Both the position numbers and the translations under genes were made by a program. 64,000 nt of DNA from Halichondria panicea (Eukaryota; Porifera; Demospongiae; Suberitida; Halichondriidae), in contig NC_087378.1 of the NCBI RefSeq assembly GCF_963675165.1, positions 6,133,205-6,197,204 on the forward strand. Reading direction: 5' to 3'. Position 1 is the stretch's first letter. Each line of letters starts with the position of its first letter. Positions 23,501 to 37,135 of this stretch are shown piece after piece. The notes under the pieces were generated by a model. The model worked only from the letters and a program-made list of their open reading frames with translations, did not search any database and was not told the DNA's origin.

Positions 23501-24813
23501 CTCGTTGTCATGGAACCAACTAGCCTTGCGTGTGTCCCGACTGACTATAAAAGAAAGATATATTAAAATACAGGCACCAACATAGAGCAGTGCTATGTAT
23601 ACTTCGATGCCTTTGTCTAGACAGTTTCCTCGGAGCATAACACAATCGGAACAATGTCTTGGGATACCCCTGCAACATTTTGTCTAGGGTGTGCGTCCCG
23701 AGTGTAACATAATTGGAATGTCTTGGGATACCCCTGCAACATTCTGTCTAGGGGTGTGCGTCCCAAGTATAACATAATCGGAACAATGTCTTGGGATACC
23801 CCTGCAACATTCTGTCTAGGGGTGTGTGTCTCGAGTATACAATGTCTTGGGATACCCCTGTAATATTTTTGACTATAAAGAGAACAATATCATAATACAG
23901 GCACCAATATAGAGCAGTGTGTACACTTTGATGCCTTCAATTATCTAGACAGTTTCCTTGATTGGAACAATGTCTTGGGATATAATCATACCCCTGCAAC
24001 ATTTTGTCAATAATTCTTAGAAGATCGATATCCTAATCATTAGGGTTACGCACGCATACTTAAACTTACTTGCATAGGTATCAGTAGAAACTAGCTTTGG
24101 TTCACTCGCCACTAAGAAACCGTCTCTCTGGTGTGGGAACCGAGTGATTTCGTGAAGTATAGGTTTGGTGTCAGATTCTATGTAGTGATAAAGGAATAAC
24201 CACAATTAGACTGTGGTAAACTGTGTGGTAGCCATAGTGAGGTCATACTGGAAGGGGTCATGCTCTATTTCCTACATTAGCTCTGCATGCCTGGAACTTC
24301 AGAAGGTTAACAAGTGAATAGCTAGAAGCTTCCAAGGGAAAACAAACCCTTAAATAGCTTGACAAATCATGCAGCAAGAATTATGAATGCATTAAATTAT
24401 TGACATCAACCACATTACTCAACCACATTAATCTTACCAATTTCCAGGGAATGAAAAACACCAATCGTGTCATTCAGCCAAGGTACATTAACGGTGCAAA
24501 CAAGTAGCGCGTTTTGAAGCACATGTACATAAGCAAAATCTTCTATTGCCAATGTAATTGTCGCTGCATAGAAAATAAGAAAATTTGCTAGATTTGACGT
24601 AATGAACATGTTAATGTAATACATCTTGCAGCAAGAGATGGGGTATAGACAACATATAGTTCAGGGCTAACAATGTACTCACATTTAGAGGAATGGTGAT
24701 AACCTAACACATTAAAGAGTCCGAGTAGTCTGAACCTGTCCGACCCTCTCGTTTCGTTCCCCTTGATACAGCCATATATAGTGTCATTGTCCGGACTAAG
24801 CAGATGAACACAC
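17503..24813 (-). CDS. Receptor tyrosine kinase, Ig-like ectodomain, split kinase domain (copy B)
   Basis: Same exon order as copy A, with the stop TAG at 17,503-17,505 and the first resolved exon ending at 24,813. The transmembrane helix is encoded at about 21,600-21,690, the glycine loop reads GQGKFGKVF, and VAVK, HCDLAARN, DFG and APELL are present. The helix-C segment is LLNELQML, so the Glu (codon at 20,827-20,829) that pairs with the catalytic Lys is retained, unlike in copy A. The HRD Arg is Cys here too. A MITE sits in one intron (21,818-22,213) and another at 18,294-18,521. The frame upstream of 24,813 is open but no start could be fixed. Apparently intact and the better candidate for an active kinase. 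Confidence 0.87.
18294..18521. mobile_element. MITE of the (C)CGTATAGCGCG family in RTK copy B intron
   Basis: The ends TACTGTATAGCGCGAAATTTTCG and its inverse flank about 228 bp containing CACGCCTTTAAATC. Copy A has an uninterrupted site (gcctatacaacacg, about 3799), so the insertion post-dates the duplication. The target is TA. Confidence 0.88.
21818..22213. mobile_element. Complete 396-bp MITE, TA target, in RTK copy B intron
   Basis: Inverted ends CCGTATATCTTCTAATTTATCGGACA are flanked by TA on each side. Copy A (about 7075) has the empty site, confirming insertion and TA duplication. No coding capacity; Tc1/mariner-type by target and end structure (inference). A truncated relative is at 10,912. 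Confidence 0.93.
23650..23860. repeat. Tandem repeat, about 75-80 bp unit, RTK copy B intron
   Basis: About three units of the array described for copy A at 8500-8780, in the orthologous intron. The unit phrase AATGTCTTGGGATACCCCTG recurs. Confidence 0.83.
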
Positions 24814-25153
24814 CTGGAGAAAGAATGGGTATATAAAGAGATTGTAATGCATAGAGAAGCCCCAATTTTGAAGCTGGTGGCTGAAGCCTCTATCTGGTGA
24901 GAAGAGGCCACAAAATCAAAAGACAGGATGTTATTAATTGACTTGCCAGACCAGAAAGAGTTATGGGTAAGTGTAGAAAATGATTTAATAGTTCATAGAG
25001 CCGCAGCATTCATTCCCCAAATTACATGGGTGATTGAGTTTACTCTGTGCATGATTCAGATCGTCAACAGAGACTATGGAGAGACATAAGATGAAATACA
25101 CTGTCAGTCGATACTGATGATTGTCAGGGTACATTATTCTGGGCTAAAAATAA

Positions 25154-25623
25154 TTATTTAGCGAACCATTCAAAGTACTCCTCCTGAAGTTCATCATTGT
25201 GAGGGTAGATATCCAGAAAAAAGTTACGATAAAAAGGGATGATATCATATTCTCCTGAACGTTGCGAGATGCGTTTTGGGTTAGCTACAGAAACAGAATC
25301 CGAGGTTGGATCTGAAACAGTAGATCAATAAATCTCAACATGACAGCATAAATGCAATGCAGAGAATCATCACCGTGATGGCACATACCTAACTGTGGGT
25401 CTGGGTATTGCTGATCCTGGCTACTTGCATATGAGCTTCTCAGTGATGTGTAAAACTCTTGCACATCACTGTCACTTGCTTCACACACTGCTGATACAAT
25501 ACTGGATGCAAGCTCTCTGACATCAACAGCACATGTACATCTAGACTGCAACATCCAGAACAAGGCCAGAATAGTCAGGTTTAGATAGCTCCTTGAGGAA
25601 GCAATAGTCATCAATCCAGCCAT
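25154..25623 (-). CDS. Small predicted secreted protein (copy B)
   Basis: Exons 25,389-25,623 and 25,154-25,311 join in phase 1 for 130 residues. The signal peptide is the same as in copy A. Exon 2 is 6 bp longer (an extra SV near the start) and has several substitutions (for example DIIPFYRN against DIVPYYHN), keeping the frame. The open frame and in-frame length change suggest the protein is maintained. Its upstream region lacks the transposon found in copy A. Confidence 0.6.
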
Positions 25624-26068
25624 TGTGGATCACTAGATACAGTACTGCAGCTGCTAAGCAGATAGTTCCGATCAAAGAAAACTAAGCCACACCACACTAT
25701 ACTATTAAATGGGATATGGACAGCCACTCCACAGAGCTAGAGAGAGCATGCAGTCTAGTTTTTCCCCCTACTACTAGCTCGACTCAACTTTATTAACAGT
25801 CACACAAAATTCATTTATAAGTACAATGATATTTACCTACCAGAATCCAGTTATTTTCTATGGCCTCATGAGGTTATCATCTGGAGCACGTGATTCTACC
25901 ACACCTCATGTCACAGGAAATAAGGATGCAAGAACGATCAATGAATAATCACATTGAAAAGATAGTCACTTCTCTATCTCTCCTCCATTGTACATTTTCA
26001 AGTACTTAGATCGAGTGTGTCCTAGTAAGAAAGAAGCACTCAACTTTGAGTTATATTGGCTGCAGCAA
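25624..26068. promoter_or_regulatory. Divergent intergenic region between the copy B gene and INPP5A
   Basis: The 445 bp separate the minus-strand small-protein start (25,623) from the INPP5A start (26,069) and should contain both promoters. The frame before the INPP5A ATG is open from 25,988 but without family similarity. No recognisable core element was seen. Confidence 0.4.
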
Positions 26069-29000
26069 ATGGCAACAATGGCTCTGCAGTTTGCCCTGAA
26101 CAGGCTTTTTGTGGTGACCAGCAATTTGGGCTCTGTCTTTGAAAATGTGAGTATACAATTCATCAGATACTCTGTATTTGATTGGTTTGGTGTTGTACCT
26201 GTATTGTACATCACATCAGCTCTAATTGAGAAGTACGTAGATCTACGTAATTTTTTATCAAATGTTAGAATTATAAATTTTCCGAGCTTGTGTTCTTGTT
26301 TATAAATGCACGGATTGTCATGCTCATCATGTTACTTCTTTTTTAGTACATAATATTATGCTTACTATAATTATTATAATATTATATCAAACAGTCATGT
26401 GGACTGGGAGCAAGCCTTTCGGTACATTATTTGTTTTCACTACCAAACAGCAGTTAGTCTGCCTTAGTTTGTCAGTGACAATCCTGATCAATGAGCTACG
26501 TTTTCATTTAATTAAGAAATCCGTCTCCGGTCCTGTGAGTGGCACTGTGTATTATCCCAATAGAACCATAACTACCATTTTAAACTCTAATTAGTACCCT
26601 TGTGAATAGTGGAATCACTAACACATCAGTTATTACTAACTGTTAGTATTGGAGCAAATCAACAGTATCCCATTTTCTGTTGAAAGCAAATACTGGAGAA
26701 TGGTTTAGAAGTGGAGAGAATTCACCTCCGTTTTAGCTGCTGGCCTGTTACTGCTTAGTACCTGGTAGTGGGGATGTTCGTTAATTTGACAGTTATTTGG
26801 AGACAAGGAAGTTTTGGCAACTCTCTTTCGGCTGGGTCATGGTTATTCACAATAATCCACACATGTATCAAATACATGTCATGTGTTTATTCTCCCTATA
26901 GGCTGAAATTGAACAACGTTGGCTGGTTGAATTGGAGAAGGTGAGAGTACTTACTACTGATTTAGCAGTATGTGTGTGTGGATCATGTTTCCTTAAATTT
27001 GGAAGTGGAACTGGAAGTACCTCCGTATTCTTAGTGATAGGTTTCTTTGTATTTATAGCCTATAGCGCACCGGACTCACCTGCCCCCTCACATACACACA
27101 GGTGATTGTACAGGCTGACCCAGACTTGGTGGCTCTGCATTGTCAAGAAATAGGAGGAAAAGATTTTGAAGTCACAATGCCCAAAGTCCAGGACTTTATC
27201 AGGTATTATAATAATATTAAAGTGAAAATTAATAACCCCCCCCCCCCGTGAATTGTACAAACATTTGCAAAGCTCACAAAAAGAAGATAATCAGGCTTAC
27301 ATGTAAAACCTCTTCAAGAAGATGCTACAACATTTTTACCTAAGTGCCTGTGATTTTGATGCTATCTGTGCTGTATTTATAATAACGTATACCGGGTTTG
27401 GAAGGCGTGTCATTGAGTTGCGAATGACACTGTACAAACCGTGGTTACGTTTCTAATTAGCACGAATTGCATGCTCTCTCGTTCTCGCAATTTGCAATCA
27501 AAAGAGTCTTGCATTCGAAATCCGATATACGGTACATTGTGTAGTTGATTTTATTAAAATGAAGTTCTAACACTGTTAGTTTAAATTCATGTGTGTGTAT
27601 GTTTGTAGGATAAGTTTTGTGGGTTTTGTTATTGTTTGCTGGTTTTGTTTAATTTCTGAATGCCGTTGCTAGGATACGTGAGTGTATAGTTCCAATTCCG
27701 ACACTTTAATTGCCACTGTTTTGTGTCAGTTTATAGCATTGAGTGGGCTGCTCCATTAGGTTGGAATTGCAACAGAGCTGCCATTGTGTTCTTTGAAGGC
27801 ATATATTCTTTATTACTATAATTATTCACAACTCAGTCAGTTTTCAACATGTGTAACTGTGCTGAATTAATAACCACACTATACCCTCACTACTGGCACT
27901 ACTCTCACCACTCACACTACCCAGAGTACCTCACTACTCCCACAGTCACACTACTGCTTCACAGTCTTGCTACATTAGTTTAGGCCAATAGTGTTTTCGT
28001 TGGAGGGACGACGTACATATACAGGTAGCAGTCCAGGGAATTCATCTTCATATACATGTAGATATGTATGAGCTTTATAAGGTGTACTCTCCAGTACATG
28101 TGCAATACCCTATTCTGTACATATGTGACTAACCGTTTGTTCTGCTCCAGGAAACTACGAGAGCTGCCTTGCTTCGCCAATTTCGACAGGGTCAGGGGAT
28201 GGTTTGACATGGCCTACGAACGATCCGCAGAATTCACTGTAAGTACATGCTGCTCATGATTTCAATAATAAAGGGTTGTAACAAAGAGCCACTCTTAGGA
28301 CACTTAGTTATTGTTGACATGTATTCCGACTTACCTGGACAGCCATGTTACTAAGTACATTTACGTGTACATGTAAGGACAAGTGTGTAGCGTCACTAAC
28401 TTTTTAGTTTTGTGCAACTGTGAGCACTCTTATGAGTTGATAGCTGCATTGTACATAGGGTTTAATGCCCTAGAATATTACATATACAGTATAATAGTGA
28501 GTATTCGTGTATTTTATCCACCCGTTGTTATACATGTAGGCCCTTGGCAGCCTGTACCTGATACACAAGAGGGTGGAGCCAGTCTTCTTGTGGGACTTCC
28601 ATGGTGAGAGTTAGCATATCAGTGTTTGTTTGCACCTTGGTATGTGCAAAGTTAGGGATTCTGAACTCTCAATCAAAAACCATTTCCTTGTATTTGGAAT
28701 GCTATTATTGCCACAATAGTGGTTAATTACAAATAATAATGCTGAAAGTTGGGTTACAATCAGAGGAGGTTGGGTTACAGTCAGAGGAGGTTGGGTTACA
28801 ATCAGAGGAGGTTGGGTTACAATCAGAGGAGGTTGGGTTACAGTCAGAGGAGGTTGGGTTACAATCAGAGGAGGTTGGGTTACAATCAGAGGAGGTTGGG
28901 TTACAATCAGAGGAGGTTGGGTTACAGTCAGAGGAGGTTGGGTTACAGTCAGAGGAGGTTGGGTTACAGTCAGAGGAGAGTGGGTTACAATCAGAGGAGG

Positions 29001-32000
29001 TTGGGTTACAGTCAGAGGAGGTTGGGTTACAATCAGAGGAGGTTGGGTTACAATCAGAGGAGGTTGGGTTACAATCAGAGGAGGTTGGGTTACAGTCAGA
29101 GGAGAGTGGGTTACAGTCAGAGGAGAGTGGGTTACAATCAGAGAAGGGTGGCCATGCTTCATCATTCACGTGACATTCCTAAGATCTCTGCTCACTTTAC
29201 CATATGAAAAACAAGTTTTGCTTTACTGACTAGCTGTGTCTATTGTCTGGTTGGACCAAGATTAGCTAGACTATATGTTCAGCAATGCTGTATGTAGCCT
29301 GCACTGTACTGGCTGGCAAGAATGTAGTAAACACTCACACTGATAACTCATCGGAATTGAAGGGATCGCTGGGGATCGGGTTGGTTAATGAAAGCTTTAT
29401 ATTCGAAGTAGCCAGAGAGTCACATAAATTTGCCTTCAGTCTCCAATGACCATGCAAAACTAGCCAGAACTTTACATAGTTGTGAATAAGCTGTACCAGC
29501 TCAGCAAAAAGTGGTGTATGTTAGACACCAACCTCCTCTGAGTTACAAGTAATGGTTTGTACACACCAGGCCCTTCTTAGTAGTTGATTAATCTTTGAGT
29601 GTGTTGTTTGCTTTGTGCAGATAGTGAGTTTGTGGAAGTCAAAGGAGATGAGGTGTGTCCATTGTTTGTGTGGGTGTTTTGGCACAAGACTGTATAACTC
29701 ATTACTTTCCACCACAGGTTGTGTACAGTGACCTCTCCAGTAACCACACTCACTGCAGGGAGAGGTTCCCAGATGACTTCTATCCTGGAGTAAGCACAAT
29801 TGAGGCACCTCAGTCCTGTTTATTTGCCAATTTAATTCCTATAATTTTGCCTAGTGCAGGAACTACATTGCAAGTGGCATAATTATTTCAGAGTATGAAT
29901 TGTTTTTGTAGGTCAAGTGGTCAAGAAAGGGCTTTCTTCACACAAGATGGAGGCTCTTTGGAAGGTGTGCATCTCCACATAGTGATTCGTATCCCTGAGA
30001 CAGTGTACTGTACATGTCACTGTTAGCATGTGTACAAGGCTAGTGAAGTGCTTGTACATACTGTGGCTGCTAGGAGTTTTCACTTCCAATTTGTAGCAGT
30101 AATTATTGTACTATCGTTCCTTGCAGTCGAAAGTTGAACTTTGTTAACATCCATTTGTTTCACGATGACGACAACCTTGTTGCCTTGGAAACGGTAATTT
30201 ACATAGCTAAGTATTGTACACTTTAACTGCATAATATTTATAAATAACATAATTACAAACTACCTCCACCCTTGCGACACACAGTCCCCGTCAGTGTATT
30301 GTAGCTATCGAAAAAGAGCGCTGGAGTACACACTTTCACGGTTAGCTGCTTCCATTAAAGACATCTCTGAGCCTCTCTACATCTATGGTGACTTCAACTT
30401 TAGATTAGACTTCTCTGCTGTCGTTAAGGTAAGCCCTTATACTACAGGTACGTGTAATTCTCAAACCTAGGCACCAGTTGTTCTGTGAGCCCAAACTAAT
30501 TTGTAAAATAACGTTATGTACAATAAATGTGCTGAGGATAATAAAAAAATTTGGTAAAGGGTCGTTATTTTGTTCCTTTATTGGCACTGGGCGTGGGGGG
30601 ATCTTTACCTATTGATAAATCCTTATTTGGAGTTGGCATGTTAAGGTTACGATGCAGTGTTCGCCCATGCAGTAATTATCAGTAGTAAATCAAGCTTGTC
30701 TTGACTGTATACACTAGTCGTCATTTTATATGCTAGATATTGCATGCTCTTTGCCAGTAAGGCAATTATCTATTTAAAGGAGGAAAGGGGCAGGGCGGCT
30801 CGAAACAATTTCTTCAAAACAATGAACAGTCATCGAGTTAGCTCGTGTAGAAGTAGAAAAATATGGAAAAATAGCCGACTAGCTAGTAAACTATGGCATT
30901 TTTCTTCAGTTTGTAAGATAGATAGGAGCAAGAACTCTTCGAGTCGCCCTCAGGAATATCATAAACTGCTGGTAGGTCACTGTTTAGTTCTTGTTAGAGT
31001 CTTTCTTTGTCTAATATTTGACGACTAAAATTGGCAATAACCACACGATCTTTGTGGTAAATTTGTTGCCTTCTAGTTAGCGTAATAGTTACTTATGAGT
31101 AGTGCAACAGTATAGACACATAAAATAATAGAAACAATGTCTTCCTTTCTCACAAAAATAAAAACTTATGAATAATTCATGAGCAAACACTGCATCGTAA
31201 CCTTAAGCATTGGGCATGAGGTGATCTTTACCTATTGGAGCGTGTTTAGGCATCGGGAGTGAGGTGATCTTTACCTATATTTGAAGGAGCATGTTTAGGC
31301 ATTGGGCGTGAGGTGATCTTTACCTATATTTGAAGGAGCATATTTAGGCGTGAGATGATCTTTACCTATTGGTAAATCTATTTGTGTTTAGGCATTGGGC
31401 GTGAGGTGATCTTCACCTATTAGTAATCCTATATTTGAAGGAGCGTGTTTAGGCATTGGGATTGGTGGTTAATGCTCTACACACAAACACCACACAGCAC
31501 ATCATGTCATCACTGAACAATGAGCCTCAGTTGGTGAAAGAGACTGATGGCTCTGTTGTCTACAGGCATGAAGAAGGCCCTAAAGAGGTGAGCTCCACAA
31601 AATCAGAACAAAAGCCTCAGAATAATTATATTGCTTGCTTGGGCACATGTACATGCATGTACATACAGTATACAAGCTTCGATGTACTGTAATTATTGTT
31701 CTTGTTTATGAAGGATGTTCTGAAGGTGGAAAGAAAACGATTTGCTCTTCGCAACGGCACACATTTCACAGAGAAATATAAGGAGGTTAGTGATAATTAT
31801 AAGAATCGAGGTTAGTACATGTGCACATACGCTACACTTTGAATGCTTCTCTACGAATGTTGTGTTATTGCGTTTGTTTGTGTACAGCTGCTGCAGTATG
31901 ATCGTGAATTAAAGGGGCTATCGGAGCTGAGGGAACTGCCTGTTGAGTTTCAACCAAGGTGAGGAAGGTCTGCAATGTTGGTAACCTGTCTATAGCAGTC

Positions 32001-35000
32001 ACTCTTAGGCAGACCAACAGTGGTTATAAAGAGGTGGCCTGCTAACAAAGGTTGAACTAGACTTTGACATTAACTAGACTTTTGAAAATAGAGGAATAAT
32101 GGTGACCACACTAGACAAATTTCACTGTAGACCAATGTAGACACCCTGGTGTTAATGTGATTATACCAGCCAGTATAGTAGTTTTCAGACATTCTGTTTA
32201 CCCCATTATATGTTGGTTACATTTACTTGTAGAAATCTTCTTATATCTGTTAGAGAGTTTGGTCAATGTCAGGTCAGGGAATTTGCACTATAGCAACCTG
32301 TCTGCCTATTATGATTACCTGAGTGACTTGTGAGAAATGTGACTACATTTGTAGATACGCTTTGGTGGAACCATTACAGAGCAATCCTTTGGGGAATAGA
32401 AGCCATTCATGCAAAGTGTTTTAGTAAGCCTTCTAGGTATACAGACCTACACATGTAACTGTATTACAGTGTTTGTTCTTGTCTTCCGTTGGTGGCTGAG
32501 AGGTAAATTGGCTTGTCCTCGTTTCAGATTGCCAGTAATAAGTAGGCCTCCTATATCATTCTTCTGTTCGACCATTTCTTTTGTATTGTGTGAGGAGTGG
32601 GTGCTTTGCATACTGCTGCAGCTGATCCAGATATTATGGTTATTGTAGCCGGCCCACCTGTATTGGATATTCATACCTCCTTGCTAATGTCTGATTGAGT
32701 AGCTGGTCCAGCCGTATTCATTGAGCAGGGCTATTGTAGAGCACACGCTGGCTGATATTCATTGCATAGCTCACCATCGAATGTGACCAACCCCAATGAA
32801 TTTTGTCAGTGGTTATCTGAGACACCCACTATTCTAATCCACATGCAGTCTAATATTACATTTCAATTTGTTTTCCTTGTGTACTGTATATAGAGCGATG
32901 TACATGTGGTATTTGGGTCGATGAAACAGGCTGTATCTTTAGGCTTCGGCTTGAGATACGATCTCAAATTACATATTCTTTACATGATTGGGTCATCACG
33001 CTGACTGTTACATTTTTGAACATCACGTACCCAATTTGTGCAGCGTATTCACTTGATATCATCTTTCAAGCTGAGTATCTTTCTCTCCCTATTTTAGCTA
33101 CCCCTTCAGCGAGTCGGAGGACCAAGGCACAGTCTATATGGAGAAGAGGTGAGTGGTGTAACATAGCAGGAAGGGGCTATCAAATCACACTAATTGTTTA
33201 ATCACAAAGAATTTGCCAAACAAGCGACTAGTTATTATAACCTGTGCACACGACTTGTGGGTGGTTGTACTCTACTAGACCAGCATGTTGTATAAGGCTG
33301 TCTTAGCAGTGCCCATTGTGTTGTTGTAGACATACTAGGTTGTTTAACACTTGGCACAAGGAAAGTTACAGTAGTAGCTAGGTCACTCGTAGTAATAGCA
33401 GCAGCTTGCTGTGAGATGCACGCCCCGTTTGTGTTTTAAAACATGCACCCAGAATGTCTACATTGCAATCAAGTGTTGCTTGAGCTCATAATTATATTAT
33501 GGAGCTCCAACTAGTACCCATACATAATACATCTGTACACATACTTGTGATTGTAACTTGGCCGTATTCATTGTGTTGTCATAAGTGTATTGCTGCACGT
33601 ATGATAAAGCTGTGCTGTACGTACTAAGAGTAAAGTAAGCGATAATTATTATGGTATCAATGTCGACCCAACTGGGCTTCAGCATTGCACCCACACATGC
33701 CCCTAACCTCAAGCAAAAGGGGGAGAGCTGGTGTAGGGTGTCACTGGTAAAAAGGGGGTTGGCTCTAGTCTAAACAATACTGCTGGGTTGAAGGTGTGTG
33801 CTTGTTGTTCATTTTGATGAGCTGTACCACTACTGCAACACGTGTGTGTGGGTAAGAGTTTCAAATGGGCTACTGGCTTATCAATGTATACATGAGCTAT
33901 TGTAGTGAAACAATGCTGTACTATATATGCATTGTAGTTATACGAACAATAATTATTTCAGTAAGCCTCTGCTGCTGTGTCTTAGCATCTGTTGCAAGTA
34001 TTCATGTATGTGGTGTAAACAGCTTTAGCTCCTGGTGTGAGTACTTGTAATCAGGTATAGGCAAACCACAGTTTACACAGTTAAATAAATTCTCCCCCTA
34101 TTTAAGCAGTACATGTGGATAGCATGTCTCCCACATGAGCTCATGTGCAGCTATCAAATATCCAACTAGTGTCGTAATAGAGGCCCTGTTGTTTTTTCCT
34201 GGCTGCTTCTCTCTTGGGACTGCTACTGATGAGTGCTTTGTAGTGAGAGTTCCTGTGTGACTAGACGTTGTGTACTTCGGTGGAAGTCAATGGTCGATCA
34301 CGGCCTGTCTCTTTAGTTTTGCATGGGCCTCTGCCGCCGAATCTTGTTTTTTATTTAGGTACACTAGCTTAATCTACCTTTACTTTATTATTGTGTGTTA
34401 TAGACTGCAAGTATATAATTGACCACCACCCCAGTGATTATAGTTTAGTTAACCTAGCTTATGAATCTGTTTCTTATATTGGATCTCAATAGCTCACAAG
34501 ATACATGTATCTGTTGCCTCAGGTGCAAATCAAGCTATGAATGTTGTCATGTATCTCCTGTGTCATGTGGTGGTGTGTTAGTAACCTTAGTCTAGTGCCA
34601 GTGTTTATTCATTGGACCTCCCCCAGAGTGCTGTGACTTCACTCAAACTGTTTATACAGGCAATAACACATTCATAGCGGCCATGGTCTGATGGCTGTGA
34701 TAGGCTAATGGGAATTCATAGGGCAAAGTGGGAATTCATTGCCCTGTGAATCTGTTCACAACAATTGGCTGTAAATGCTACATTACCTTGACAGTGTATT
34801 TATCAGAGCTGTCTGTTTGTACAGTATTCATTTTTAGGCTAATGAACCACGTTAGCTCGTAATTGTTGTCTTGTTTGTTACCTCACTGTGTCAGGATCAC
34901 CTAAAAAAAAGATGAATGGGTTTAGGTGCAGTAAACCGTATCTTTGTAGGGGGGGTTTTATCACAAAAGGGGTGTGTCTCCTGCTGATTGTTACCCTTGG

Positions 35001-36268
35001 GTGAGCCCGGCTGGTGCTGCTATGAAAACAGTGCTGGGTGTTTGGGGTGTGTAAACTGTATAGAACCCCCAGTGAAGACCATAATTATTGCATTAAATAC
35101 AGATTTAACCCTCTCAAATAAACACTGCTTGTATTGCTATCTTTTAGCAGGTGGCAGCCTCTACTTATTACGACTGTAGGTTCCCTTATCTCTGAGGCCT
35201 CACTGTAGTACGAACAATGAGTGAACTCTTCCACCGTGAGCTTGTCATTGAATAATAGCCGTATATTAATCATGGGTGGGTAGTTCGTTGTTACAATTGG
35301 CAGTATTTAGGTGTGAGATCGCAGCTCTCTGTTACATTGTACTTCTAGTGTTACACGGTGTGGTAAACTAGCCTGGGGGCAGGTGGAAGGATTTGTCATA
35401 TGGTTTGAAACGTGCCTCGTTGCAGTAACTCTATCCTGACCACTACTGGATGTCCTACACATTCTTGCAATTGCTCAACCTTAGACATTCTATACATTAA
35501 AGATCTGCAATGAATTAGATACGCTTTTAGGCATCAACTGCATGAGAGCAATGCTCAGGGTTTTTACCTCCATGGTGCACACACCGATATGTAACAGTAT
35601 CTGGGAGAGTTTAATGTTTAATATAGGAGGAAGTTGTGTTCAGAAGGACCTGTGCTTATGTTATAGTGAGTGTGCTTTGGTAAGTTAAAACTTGTTTAGT
35701 TTATGAAAACACTTTGGTTTATTGTTGGGATCCTGGTTGACACTATTTATAGGCCCCCCTAGATAGCTGCTTTGGACAGGTTTCCCTGAGTGTGTGCCCG
35801 TGTTTACCGCAAAGGTGTTTCCAGATGTGCCCCATTTCGTGGTCTCTTTATTATCTGATCTGTTCTACATGACTGATCCTGCTACATCCCCTCTGTGTTT
35901 GAACGTGTTATGTACAAGGTTGAGGTCATTATAGATCTGTGTAATGTACGTAGCTCCCTGGAGATTGTGGCTTAGTTTCTAATACCATTCTTCGAGCGAT
36001 TAGTAGTACTGAGAATGATATGTTCACTTTTGGGGCAACATTGTTTGTACAAATTTTAGTATTGTAATGTTTGTATCCAAGACTCTGTACTGTGACCTAT
36101 TGACTCGCCCTCCAGGTGCCCGGCATGGTGTGACCGTATCCTCATGAATGAATCTGCCCTGAAGCTTGTTGTAGAAGTGAGTATTTTTGTTGCCGCGAGC
36201 ATGTACCGTGTACACATGTATGCAATCCTCTTTGCATGTATGTAACTGCACACACACACACACCCACA

Positions 36269-36352
<84 letters not shown>

Positions 36353-37073
36353 CCCCTCGGCTGCATGTACAACATGATGGCTAAAACTGTTTGTGTGGGA
36401 GATCACAAGGTCTGTTGATAGCTTCAATTATGCACTGCTACTGTATGTGCCTTGGAGTATCACAAGTCACCTATGTACATGTAGTAATAATAACATTCAG
36501 CTGTTGCTTGATTAGTGAGCATAATTATTATGAGGTAAAAAAGTTATTTGAGCTTGCCAATTTGTCAGTTATGATAACGCGTTGGGCTCTTTTACCTCTT
36601 TCCAATATTCATAGCTCCGTTTGGAAAACTGGACACCAAAACTTCACCCATTTATCTGTGTAGTACGTAAATGAGCCATAGAAATAATGAGATTCATGAT
36701 TATTAGCCCACTAACACGTACAGTAAACGGTGCTATGAAGCTCTAATAGATATTAATAACCTTGCATTTGAGTGGGTACAAAGATATTCTTTCTTGATGA
36801 ATAAACATAATAGATTAGAATTGTCTGCCTTGTAAATACTTTATCAATACGGCTAGTGCTGTAACATTTACCAATGGCAAATTGTCATACTACATGCAGT
36901 ATGTGATTACTGAAGGTCAATAACATAAGAACTAGGCTTTCGCTTTGTGTGCTGCTTGTGTCCCGACTTTGTTAATGAGCCGTGAAAAGTGTACTCACTC
37001 GTTTAACTGTTCACACACTCGATATAGTACCACTAGCTATTACTCACTCGAAAGCCCGCCCACACGCACACAT

Positions 37074-37135
<62 letters not shown>

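Noticed and set aside
28749-29150. CRISPR-like array
   Set aside because: Units are contiguous 21-mers with no unique spacers, in a eukaryotic intron.
28611-29207. Long repetitive open frames on both strands (VGLQSEE, RRLGYNQ, TVTQPPL types)
   Set aside because: They arise from a stop-free 21-bp minisatellite inside an INPP5A intron; all frames are open for the same reason.
36024-36427. Poly-Cys/Val and poly-His/Thr open frames
   Set aside because: Translation of a CA microsatellite; the flanking INPP5A exons explain the locus.
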